From Diphasiastrum complanatum (Eukaryota > Streptophyta > Lycopodiopsida > Lycopodiales > Lycopodiaceae), in NCBI GenBank assembly GCA_029204225.1, contig MU831883.1, forward strand, positions 1-64,000: DNA of 64,000 nt, written 5' to 3'. Shown here piece by piece: positions 34,555 to 46,686 of the stretch. The position numbers were made by a program, and so were the translations under genes. Positions within the stretch are counted from its first letter, which is position 1; each line of letters starts with the position of its first letter. The notes beneath the pieces are model-generated. The model was not told where the DNA came from and did no database searches. It was given only the letters and a program-made list of their open reading frames with translations.

Positions 34555-37500
34555 CGTAAAACTGCTTGATTAGGGTTTTACTTCCTCTCTCATCTATCTC
34601 CAGCAAATCATCCTACGGCTTCGCTTCGCCTTCCTCCAGGCTTTGTCTTGCGCACAAAGCGTGCTAAGAATTTTATGTCTACAAGCTCTCGCAAACAATT
34701 GGTGACAAGTTGAGGATGGCAATTGCGCAGTTAATACATGACAACGTGATTTTTGAAGAGGCAAAATTCAAACAATTTGAAGAAGACCAAAAACATATGT
34801 ACACCTTTTCTTTTCTTTTTCAAATATGCATTTTAAGAGAATTTTCACCAATGTCTCTCCATTAAGTACCTGATATATAATCAACACTCTCTTTTCTATC
34901 ATTGAACTTGAAAACATGTCGTAGTGTTTGGAGTCAACAACATTTCTTCTTCTAAAGCCATATCCAATATTGACACGTCAAAACAGAAAAGATTGGGCTT
35001 CGTACTTTGGAAATTGCATCCACCATGCCTATTGATTCTGTCAGCGCTCCACCGCCACAGGTTGTTGCTTCATCCTTAGCTGCTATGGGAGACACATGCC
35101 ACACCAACACGCGGCACACCACTCCTGAGAACATCTCCTCGTTGAATGAGTACATTTCTAAGCAATTTGCCGCTTTTCTTTCACAACTCAATGAACTTCG
35201 TGCGAATTTGCTTACTAAGATTGCCACGATTGACGCCCAATAGGCTGAAATTGCTTCTCGTCGTGCTGCGCTTAGTGCTTTGCAGAGGGACATCATCCCT
35301 AATATCTCCCGTGTTGTTGAGGATACTAAGGCATCCTTGAGTAAGCTTCCCCTACTTGAGCGCCAGATACAAGACACTGCTGAGTGCACTGCCCGGATTC
35401 CCGTTCTTGAACAGCGGCTTCATGAGACGGTGGAACATGTACAAAAAGTACCTACTCTCGAGCAAGAAGTACGTGAGACCAAATCATGGGCTTCTACCCT
35501 GAGATCATCTACCACCTCTTCGTCTTCTGTAGCACCCTCCTTTGACACCACGGTACAACGTCGGGATGACAAAAAGCTCAACTTAAGATTTCGTCGTCTT
35601 CCTGATGAGGGCACAGCACTGGACCAGGTTACCTCTTTGTTTACTTCACACATGGGGCTCTCAGTTCCAGGTATCCAGTATGCTTGGCGCCTCCAGCATG
35701 ATCTGAAGGTATTATTTGTCAAATTCAAAACTATGGACGACCGGCAAACAGTTCTTCGTGCATGTCGTACTCTCCGAGGCTCTCAGATTTACATAGATGA
35801 TGACCTTACTCACTGCCAATGGTTACAGCGTAAAACTATTATTCAAGAGGCAAGGACAAAACAACAGCGGGTGGTATTTACAAATGGCAACCCTCGCTTT
35901 TTCTCCAAGCGTCAATAGGAAGTTGGGGTACTCGGGCATGGGAGCAGCCCGATAGCCCCGGCTAGTGTCACATTCGGTTTTTGGAACTGCGGTGGCCTCT
36001 CCATCTCTTCTACAGCGGCTGATCTTGACACCTATCTATGTTCGGCCGATTTTGCAGAGACGTATGAGTCTTCCACACACCCACTTCCGCACATTTCTGG
36101 TTTTCAGTGGATTTCTGCTCCACGACCTATGCTACAGGGCAGGATACTTCGGGCCTCTGGTGGAGTTGCATTTCATTCTAGTAAAGACTCAAATTTTTTT
36201 TTAAGATCGAATCAATCAAAGTACCAAAAGACTAGAACTAAGGTGAAACGTAGGACATAGGAAGGCATGTGCCTAGGCATAGGTCTCCATAAGGGAGTTA
36301 AATGATATTTCTCGCATATTCTCTAATTTCTAAAAAGAAGTTGCATTGAATGCTACACCTAGAAGTAAAGCAAGGATCTAACAAAATTTGGTAAATTTTG
36401 ATACTCCTCAAATCAAGATAACACTACAACTATGGATTTGATCACATTCACTAGTCATGGGAACTCCAACAATTCTATCAACAAAATTAAGTGTCTCCTT
36501 AATTTTCCAGGAGTTTCAATAAATACATCTATCCCTCATTCTTATGTTCAGATTAATTCCACCACCCAAAAGAATTGCTTCATTAGGATCTCTAGACTTA
36601 CTATATGGTAAGATGACTTACACTTGGGTTGTTCTCATATTCATACATGATATAAGCTCCAGCATTTACCTTTGAACTACCCTTTTTGTGTTTAATGAGT
36701 AATTTATCATGAATAGAACACTGACCTGATAAATCCTCCATCTCAAGGCTTTCACATACTATCCTTCATGGAAGATCTACCATATGCAACCCAGAACCTT
36801 ATTAGTCTTAATAATCATCAAAGCATATGTTTCAACCTTGTTTCCCCAAAACGTTTTCATCAAGACACAAGTCCTGCCAACCTTGAAAATTCGAAGGGGT
36901 AAGACTCTGGAACAGGTTTCTAAGAATGTCCTTTTCCTTGTATGAGGATGTGGGAAAACATATTTCCTTAATGATAAAGCATTTACCATTGCTTTGAACT
37001 CAAAACTCAACTCTTTTGTTCTCTTATGGCCATTGCTGTTAAGCAAAGTTTGCTCCCCATGTCCTGTTCTCTTTTCAATTGCTACTGCGTAAAAGACTTT
37101 GCTCTCAGACTTTATCCAATACTACTCCTTACTGAAACGCTCTCGAGTTCGTTAACTACTTGCTGATGACATGACGTTTACAGCTTCCTGAATTAACAAC
37201 CAATGTCCAACCAATAGCCATTATTCTCTTCTACTGGTAATGCAGCATAATATACAAACAATAGAAACAAAACATCTTAAGATTATTCAAACAATATGAT
37301 CGACAGAGGGTGTTTTAATGTATGCCTGGAATAGTTGTCGAGCGGTATCTGCTACTCCATGCTCCATTTCCAGAAGACCCCAAGCCTGATTGGTTGACAA
37401 CAACAAAATATTAGCAACTAGTGATTCAAGAACGACCAAATTGACAACTTTGTGGACTGTTTGTAACTTACCATCCAGCTTGCTGCACTTTTTGGATTGA

Positions 37501-40500
37501 ATTGGGTTGCCTTCATAAAGAGCGATCTGGCCTGATCATACCGCCCCTCCTTAGCCGCAATGCAAGCAAGCGTTTGATAGAAATATTCATTTGGTGCACA
37601 GAATTTCAGCCCTTTTTTAATCAGAGATCTTGCCTTCCTAACACTACCATTTCGAAGTTCCAGAACTGCCCATGCATGCCATGATGCTGCATGCTTTTTA
37701 TCGGCTGCAATTGCTGCATCAAAAAGTTGCCTTCCTCGGCCTATGTTTCCAGTCTGCACTTCTAATAGAGCCCATGCCTGCACAAACAACGAAGAGTGGA
37801 AAACAAACTTATTTCTCCAATGTGCTTGAGACTTTACCTTCAATCCACAAACGGTAGCATGTTGATGCTCTTTAACACACTACTTGTGCAACATAACAAA
37901 CTTACAGCAATCAAAATTCTGTAAAAACAGTGTAAGATTGAGAGGGAAAACAAGAGCAGTGCAACCAGCTCACCCACATCATAAAACTGGCTTCAAACTC
38001 TAAAATGCTACTTCACCTGGGCAGTGTCGATCAAACCAATCTGGTTTGTTTTCTAGATCAAAAAGTCTACACTACAAAGGGTTTCAAAAGCATTCTAGAT
38101 CAAAAAGTCTACACTACAACGGGTTTCAAAAGCATTCATGATAATATGGACAGAACTTTGGCATTTGAGGTAGCAAAGAATGTTTGGGTGAAATAATTGT
38201 ACACCTGCAACAAGAAGATCTTGATCAACTTCAGAGAGCTCGAAAACAACAACGCAGTGATTCTAGGTGATGGGAGCAGACACGATGTCAAAGGCATCGG
38301 CACTCTACAGCTACGAACACTATCAAGCCAAGCAGAGCTGCCAGGAGCACTCTATTTGCCCTCACTCAGAAAAGATCTGCTATCTGTCTCCAAGATGGCA
38401 GATCTTGGCATTCGAGTTTTGTTCGACGGCAACACATGCCGCATGATCGAGAAGTCAACAACTGTCGGATGCAGAGAAGGAAACCTCTACCAGGCCAAGA
38501 TAATCAGCAACTCTGATAGCATATTGAATGCTTCAAAAAATGAAGATCAGCTCTGGCATAGGAGAATGTATCATCTGAACATGTGGAGCCTGTATGACAT
38601 GAGCAGAAAAGATATTGTCACAGGTCTCAAGATTTCAAAGCCCGAAACTGAGTTCTGCGAAGCCTGTCAGAAAGGCAAGCAACATCGGAATCCATTCACG
38701 CATGAGGGAAGAAGAGCTAAGGAAGTTCCTGAGCTCGTCCACTCTGATGTCTGTGGACCGATGAAGACGGATTTGCTCTCAGGTTCGAGATACTTTCTGA
38801 CGTTCATAGATGATTACAGCTGGATGACCATGATCTACTACTTAAAGAAGAAATCCGAAGTGTTTGATTCCTTCAAGAAGTTCGTGGCATTTGCAAAGCG
38901 ACACACCTCGAAAAAGATACAGATCCTCAGATCTGACAACGAAGGTGAATACAAAAGCAAAGAATTCTCAAGATTTTGCGAAGAACAAGGGATCGAACAC
39001 CAGTTCACTCCTACATACTCACCAGAATACAATGGTGTAGCAGAAAGAAGAAACAGAACGCTAGTCGAAGGAGCCTAGATGCATGATGGCACAGGCTCAA
39101 TTGCCAAGTCAATTTTGGGCTGAGGCAATAGCTGCAGCTGTACATCTGCAGAACAGATCAACAACGACAGCGCTGGAAAGCAAAACGGCATACGAAATGT
39201 GGACAAGTAGAAAGCCTGATCTGTCTTACGTACGTGTGTTTGGATGTGCAGCATATAAGCGCATTCCAAAGAAAAAAGAAGCAAGCTTGATGACAAATCA
39301 GAGCAAACAATCATGGTCGGCTACTCGAACGGAACACAAGTGTACAGGCTCTACGATCCAACCACGAAGAAGGTTGTTTCGAGCAGAGATGTGAAGTTCG
39401 ATGAGTCCACATTCCCTGGACTAAAAGACGAAAGAGGCCATGAGATCTTCACACTGCTGCCTATTCAAGAGGGAGATCGAGGACAGACATCAAATCAAAA
39501 TGCAGAGCCGCAGACTCCAGAGCAGCAGGAAGTAGAGGATCAACCCCACGAACAAGAAACGTTCGAGCAGCGACGAAACGAGCCTAGAAGGTCAACAAGA
39601 CAAAGAAGACCTCCAGACCGCTACTCTGACAATCTTCAATGGAGCGAAGACACGCAGTTCGAGTACTGCAGCTTCACTGAAGAGCCAGCAACATACCAAG
39701 AAGCTATCCAGAGTCCAAAGGGAGAATTCTGGAAGTAGGCAATGTCAGAGGAGATCGAGTCGATGAGGCGAAACGAGGCATGGACATTAGAGCCACTGCC
39801 AGAAAACAGAAAAATAGTCGACTGCAAGTGGGTATACAAGAAAAAGATGAAATCAGATGGCACCATTGGCCGCTACAACGCAAGGCTTGTCGCGAAGGGC
39901 TACACGCAAAGATATGGTGTTGATTATTTTGACACATATTCGCCCATGGTCAAGATGACAAGCATAAGGCTACTCCTTGCATACGCCACACAGCACAATC
40001 TGAAAATTCACCAGATTGACGTGAAAACAGCCTTTCTCCACGGAGATCTAGAGGAGGAAATCTTCATGAAGCAGCCTGAAGGTTTTGAAGACTCCGACAA
40101 TCAGCAATATGTCTGTCGGTTGCAGAGATCAATCTATGGTCTAAAACAGGCATCACGAGCTTGGTACAAGAAGCTCGATGGTCTTCTGAAGTCTCTAGAC
40201 TTCAATCCTACTCAACCAGATTGCAATGTCTACATTAAAAGGGTAGGAAAAGATTTTGTGATACTGACCATTTTTGTGGATGATTCACTAATGATAGGAA
40301 ATTCCTTGATGCTGATAAAAGACACGAAGAGTCAGATTTCTGAAAGCTACGAAATTACAGATCTTGGAGAAGCAACAAAATGCCTCGGGCTGGAGATCAG
40401 AAGAGATCAAACAAAGGGCGAAATGCACTTGAGTCAGTCAAAATATGCCAGAAAAGTGCTAAAGCAGTACCACATGATGGACTGCAAAGAGAAGGCTACA

Positions 40501-43500
40501 CCAATGATAGCTGGAGCCAAGCTCACGAAGCAGGATTGCCCAAAAATGGAAGAGGAAGAACAGAAGATGGCAGGTATACCCTACCAGAACTTAATCGGTA
40601 GTCGGATGTACCTGACAATTTGTACCAGACCCGATCTGGCTTTTTCTGTTTATGCATTGAGCCAATTCTCTTTAAATCCTGGCATGGCACATTGGCAAAT
40701 GGCCAAACGAATCCTACAGTATCTGAAGGGTACCCAGAATATTGGATTAACCTACAGAGCTGAAAACGAAGAAAAAGGATTTGAGCTGCACCACTACAGT
40801 GATGCGAGCTGGGCGTGCTGCAAAGATGACAGCAAGTCCATTACTAGAGGATGTACCATAGCGTGCAGAGCTGCAATCAGCTGGATATGCAAAAAGCAAA
40901 CCTTGGTGGCTCAATCCTCTTGCGAAGCTGAATACGTTGCAGCTTCAAAGGTGGCGAATGAGGTAGTGTGGCTGCAGATGATGCTAGAGGCAATCGGGAT
41001 ACCACAAGAAGGGCCAAGCACGATGATGATGGACTCTCAGAGTGCCATCTATCTGTCCTAGGATCCTGTCTTCCATTCAAAGACAAAACACATACCTCTG
41101 AAGTACCATCACATTCGAGATTTGATCTCAAAAGGAGAGCTCCAAGTCCAGTATATAAAATTAGAAGACATGATTGCAGATCTGCTCACGAAACCGCTCG
41201 ACAAGCCACTCTTTGCCAAGCAAAGAAAGGCAATTGGATTGAACGTACAAAGCTGCAAGGTTCAAGAGGGAGTGTCAGAAATGGTGAACTCCTGCAACTT
41301 TGTCGCAACACGAACATGAAGCAAAGGTCGAATGAGAACAATTCACGAAGGTCAACGTCCCTTGACTCGAAGCACGAACGATTCGCGAATCGTAAGCATA
41401 CCTCCAGGACCGCAAACCGCAAAGGGACACAAAATGAAAAGTTACGAAAGAAACGAAAAGAACGAAAGCAAACGAAGGAAACGAAACAAACAAAAGGAGA
41501 ACCCTTCGCGCTACCAGCTGGCAGCTCAACGGGCTTGGAGTCATAGACTTCACGCCCAGGTGAAACGAGAGGCAACGACAGAGACTAACTGATTAGTTGA
41601 TTAGCGTTAACTAGTCTTGTGATTTCTGCATTTAGCCATCTTGTAAACTCCACACTGTGAGGGTATAAACTATCCTCTCTGGATTATAAAGATAAATCTG
41701 AATAGACAGAGTAACTGTAAGAGACAGAGAGAGAGACGTAGCGAGTAGAGCAAAAAGAAAATCACTAGAAACAATAGAGCTATGCATGAAAGTCTGCCAA
41801 CGAGCAGAACACAGCGAAAGAGCAAAGTGTCATTCCGCCAATGAGCGATATATTGACGATCTCGCTCTAAAATTAAACTGATAATACAGTCGCTCTATTT
41901 TTGTGCATCTCCTTGTCTTGTGCTGTGTGTCTTGATTGCTACAATAAAATGTATTTTGTGATGTGCAGTTGCGTGTCTAGGATTCTTTGAAGCTTCCGCG
42001 CAAAAGAAAATTCAAAGACACAAAATCGTTCGCGAATACGAAGACGAAAACGAAAAAGAAACAGTTTTGCTTTCGCAACACTGAACAGTGTTTTCGCTTC
42101 CGCGATAGGCAGCACCCAGGATGTACCAGTACCGGCCACCACAGTGCCCCTTTCAGTACATATCGCTGCTGTACTTTCCTCCTGCAGGGACGGCCCCTCC
42201 ACAGCTAGTTCCTCCACCAGCAACAGCCCCACGGGCCACACACTCAGCTGCACAGGGATACCCCTCTTTGGCTTCCCTATCCCAGTCGACCTCAGCTTGG
42301 GCCCAGCCTAGCCAGCCAGGTGATTTGCATGGGGGTGATGAGGCATTGTTAGCTCCCCTCGTCCGCAAGTGACCAGGAAGGCCCAAGGGTGCACCGAACA
42401 AGAAAGGAAGAGCACAGAAACAGCCAGGGAAGAGAGGACGACCACGCAGGGCTCCAGGTCCAGCTAGAGGTGCACTATCACAGCCAGCTGGAGCAGGTCT
42501 AGTTGGTTTGGCTTGCTTGGGGGCTGATGCGGAGGCAGATTGAGAGGATGTAGATGACGAGTCCTCCTCCTCGGATACACAGCCCATGCCAGTTCCAAAC
42601 AGGCATAGATATCGGCTGTGAGAGTCAGCTCCAAAGCATTCGTTCGAGTAAGAGCCAAAGCATTCATTTTATACATTATATCCAGTGTTGGACGTACTTT
42701 ATTTGCTGCACATTGTGTATGTGTCGATTTGTAAATGTGATACTCTGTTTTCAATTTTATCTCATATTGTATGTGCATGTGTGAATTGTATTTTCAATTA
42801 ATTTCAATTTAATTGCAGAGATTGATAGCAAATGCACTTCACTGAAATGCATCTACAAGCTGATCATTCATTGATGTCACAGCAAACTGATAGCACATGC
42901 ACTCCAAACGATCATCAAAAGAGCAATCGCTCCTCCCCCCCCCCGGATAGCATTTCATTACATTGCATTTAAAAAATACAGAGATTGCATTTCACAACAC
43001 TAGGCACGTGTTGCACAAAAAAAATACTGTATATTTATTCAAGAGATGTATCAAAATAACATTACGTATCCCGCCATATATGGCTGGGTCTGTTCTTTAT
43101 ACTACTGTCTAACTATATGCCGCCTCATTTACTGCCAAAAATTACATAACAATAGTCCGCCACATACGGCTGGACCTTATCTATTCTTAGCATTCCTACG
43201 AAACCTCCACTGACTCCTCTGTCGTCGTGTGAAGTTCACTCCAATCTGCTCATCCAAATCCACCTCAACAGTGGGGGCGGGGGGCTCCAGCTCCGGGTTT
43301 CTCTGCCGAGCCTGTTGCAACATCTCTGCAATGTCTGCCTCTTGCTTCTGATGCCTTTCGTTGTGCCTTCAGACATCTTCTTCAAGCTTCCTCCTCGCTT
43401 CACCCTCGGGCTTCGGTGGTATGCGCTCCGCCATCTCGATCGGCTCTCTCTCATAGCACCTTGGTTCTCAAACAGGCTCAAACAGCTTCTCACTGGCTCT

Positions 43501-45268
43501 CACTGGCGCTCACTGGCTCTCACTCGCCCTCACTGGCTCTCTCACAGCCTCTAAAAATGCCTCTAACAATGGCATAGTGAGCGCCTATTTATCCCCACAA
43601 CCTGTTTGCAGTTGCTGATGATCCCTCCATGTGCCGCTGTACCTGCCCCCATGTGTTGCTCCCCCACGTGTTGCTCTCCCATTGACACCATGGTCTGCTC
43701 CCCCACAGTGCCCATGTGTTGTTGTACCTATCCCCTGCCCCCTGTACTGTCCCCTCTTTTTTTGCACACTAAACCCTCTTTTTTTGCATTTTTTTAGGCC
43801 TATTTTACTATAGAAAAAGCATTTTTTTAATTATAAAAAATATTGAAAATATGTATATATATATATTAAAAAATGGTACCACCCTGGTACCGCGGACCAG
43901 AGGGCGGTACCATAACGGCGGTACTAGAGGGTTCTATGATATATATATATCATAGATCCAGCGGTACCAGGATCCGCGGATCCCGGTACCGCGGATCCAG
44001 TGTGGTACCGCGGATCCATACTGATCCGCGGTACCACAATATTTAATATTTTTTAGTATATAATATTTTTTAATATTTAATATATTACTGTATTTTTATT
44101 TAACCTAATCCCCCCCCCCTCGCTTCATCTCTCTCCCTGCCCGTCGCCCTACTGTCCGCGCCCTCCCAACTGTCCGCGCCCTCCCTGCTGTCCGCCCATC
44201 GCCCTACTGTCCGCGCCCTCCCGGCTGTCTTCGCATTGCATTGATCGCGTCCTCCCCTGCTATTGCTATTTCGACCTTTATTGTGGTTTTTTCAAGCCTT
44301 CCGACTCCTATCGCACCCACAGAGATCTCTGCCTTCTTTCCCCAGTCCTTTCTACAGAGATGGTGCATTCCAACCTTGCCGATCTGTGGGACGAGGTGGA
44401 CATTGTCAGGCGGGTTCCCGACAAGTCTAACAAGTCCGGTGCAAGGATAGTGCGTTGTCGATATTGCCTGACAGAGTTCGTTGCCACCCTCACTCGCCTT
44501 AAAGGTCACCTACTCGGCGCACGCGCGAGAGATGGTGGCACACTGAATGCTGCCCCCTGTGCCAGCATGTCCGTTCCCGTCAGGCAGCGACTTTTGGATA
44601 CCTGCCCCATGTGCTGATCCCCCACATGCTGCACTGCGATTGGGTCCATGGTCTGCTCCTCCACACTGCCCATGTGACGGTGTACCTGTCCGGATGTATT
44701 GCTCCCCCACATGCTGCACTCCGATTGGGTCCATGGTCTGCTCCTCCACAGTGCCCATGTGCTACTGTACCTGCCCCATGTATTGCTCCCCCACATGCCG
44801 CACTCCGATTGGGTCCGCTCTCCCACAGTGCCCCCAGTACAGTCCCCCTGTACAGTAACATCTTAGTTTTTACCTAGTTTTAGCCTGTTAAAAGGGTTTT
44901 TTTTTTTTTTTTATATAATAAAAAATATTATTTTTGTGGTGCCGCCTGATACCGCTGGTCTGAGGGCGGCACCATAACCGCGGTACCACCGTTATGGTAC
45001 CGCGGTACCATAATGGCGGTACCACGTGCCACTATGATATATATATATATATATCATAGATTCAGCGGTACCAGGATCTGCGGATCCTGGTACCGCGGAT
45101 CCACTGTGGTATCGCGGATCCATAATGATCCGCGGTACCAGAAAAAAAAAAAAAAAAAAAATTTGCAAAACTAACACAGGAATTTTTATTTTTTATTTTT
45201 TATTATGGTGTCGCCCAGTTACTGCGGATTTTTGGGCGGCACCATAATGGCGGTACCATGGGGTACTA

Positions 45269-45314
<46 letters not shown>

Positions 45315-45954
45315 TAGGTCCCGCGAGACCGTACTGGTACCGCGGTACCATGATGGTACCACGGTACCATAATATATTAATATAATTAATATTTAATATT
45401 TTTTCAAATTTTTTTAAACCTAATCTACCCGCCCCCCTCGCTTCTTCTCTCCCAATTTTTTTCCAGCCATCGTTGCCCTGCCTTCGCAACTGGTTTTGCT
45501 GCCCTGCCTTGCGTCTGATTTGCGTCGCCCTTCGCCCACAGACCGCCCTGCCTTGCGTCTGATTTGCAAGAACCTGCCTTCGTCCATTTTCAGCGTCTCT
45601 CACACAGTGTACCCTGCTGTTTTTTTTCCAGCGTTTTGTCCTTAGTTTTCTCCATCGCAATGGTGCAATCCGACCTTTCCGGTCTGTGGGACGAGGTAGA
45701 CATTGTCAGGCGGGTTGCCGACAAAGGCCATCAAGACCGGTCAGAAGATCATGCGCTGCCGATACTGTCTCGTCGAGTTTGCTGCATCCCTCACTCGCCT
45801 TAAAGGCCACCTGCTCAGTGCACGCACCAAAAATGGTGCCACCTTGAGGAGGTCCCTTTGCCCCTCATCCCCCTCAGACTGTATCCCAGGGCGGTATCGT
45901 ACCGGCGGTACCACTGATATGGTACCGACGGTACCATACCAGCGGTACCACGAG

Positions 45955-46010
<56 letters not shown>

Positions 46011-46643
46011 TTATAGGGTCTTTTGTTTTGCCAAATGCTCTGCATTGTAGGGCTTACTCAAGAAGTCTCACGAATGGAATCGAATAATTGTTATTGAGGG
46101 ATTCGGGTTTAAGCTTTCAAATGCAGGGCATTTGTTTGAAAGAAATTTCAAAAAAATTTAGTGATCCAAAACAAGCTTTCCGGAAAGTAGATGCAGCAGA
46201 TCACAATTTACATCTATTATTGACATTATTGGGCCCTATTGGTAAATATAACCTAGCCCTAACTCATGGGTTAAGGCCCTCAAAAGTAATAAACAGGCCA
46301 TAAGGCCTCATTGTCGTTTGTTTGGAAACTATTTGCTTAAATTGAGTAAATCGGATCAGTTTAGCATAGCTTCATTATAACTTTAGATTCATTATACTCG
46401 TGGAGATTGTTATTTGGTTATTTCCGCATCATATTCCTGAACAATTATTTGAAGCATTCTCTCAAATTGTGTTTTGTTGTGTTGATTTGTTCATAACTTG
46501 AGATAACTCTCATTGCTACTTAGCAAAGAAAATCAGATTCAAACCTTAAGTATTTGCTAAGAGTATATGTTAGATCACGAAAAAAAATCCAGGCAATTGG
46601 CTTAAGTCACCAAATCTCCAATTTTGTTTCCTACATCCATCTC

Positions 46644-46686
<43 letters not shown>

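Larger units (their letters stand above)
38198..41990 (+). mobile_element. Copia element: protease to RNase H and 3' LTR, 5' part missing
   Basis: The body starts abruptly inside protease ([17 protein letters not shown]) and continues through integrase, RT and RNase H to a purine tract (AAGAGGGAG, 41264-41272) and 3' LTR starting TGTCAGAAATGG at 41273. Damage is light: a 1-nt insertion near 39076, a frameshift near 39300, TAG at 39736 and TAG at 41059. Gag, primer site and 5' LTR are absent. It is in HCF107 intron 2, opposite strand. The LTR end near 41990 is approximate. Confidence 0.9.

Noticed and set aside
36777..37046. Copia integrase on the minus strand
   Set aside because: Only [10 protein letters not shown] resembles the family and the flanks do not continue the pattern.
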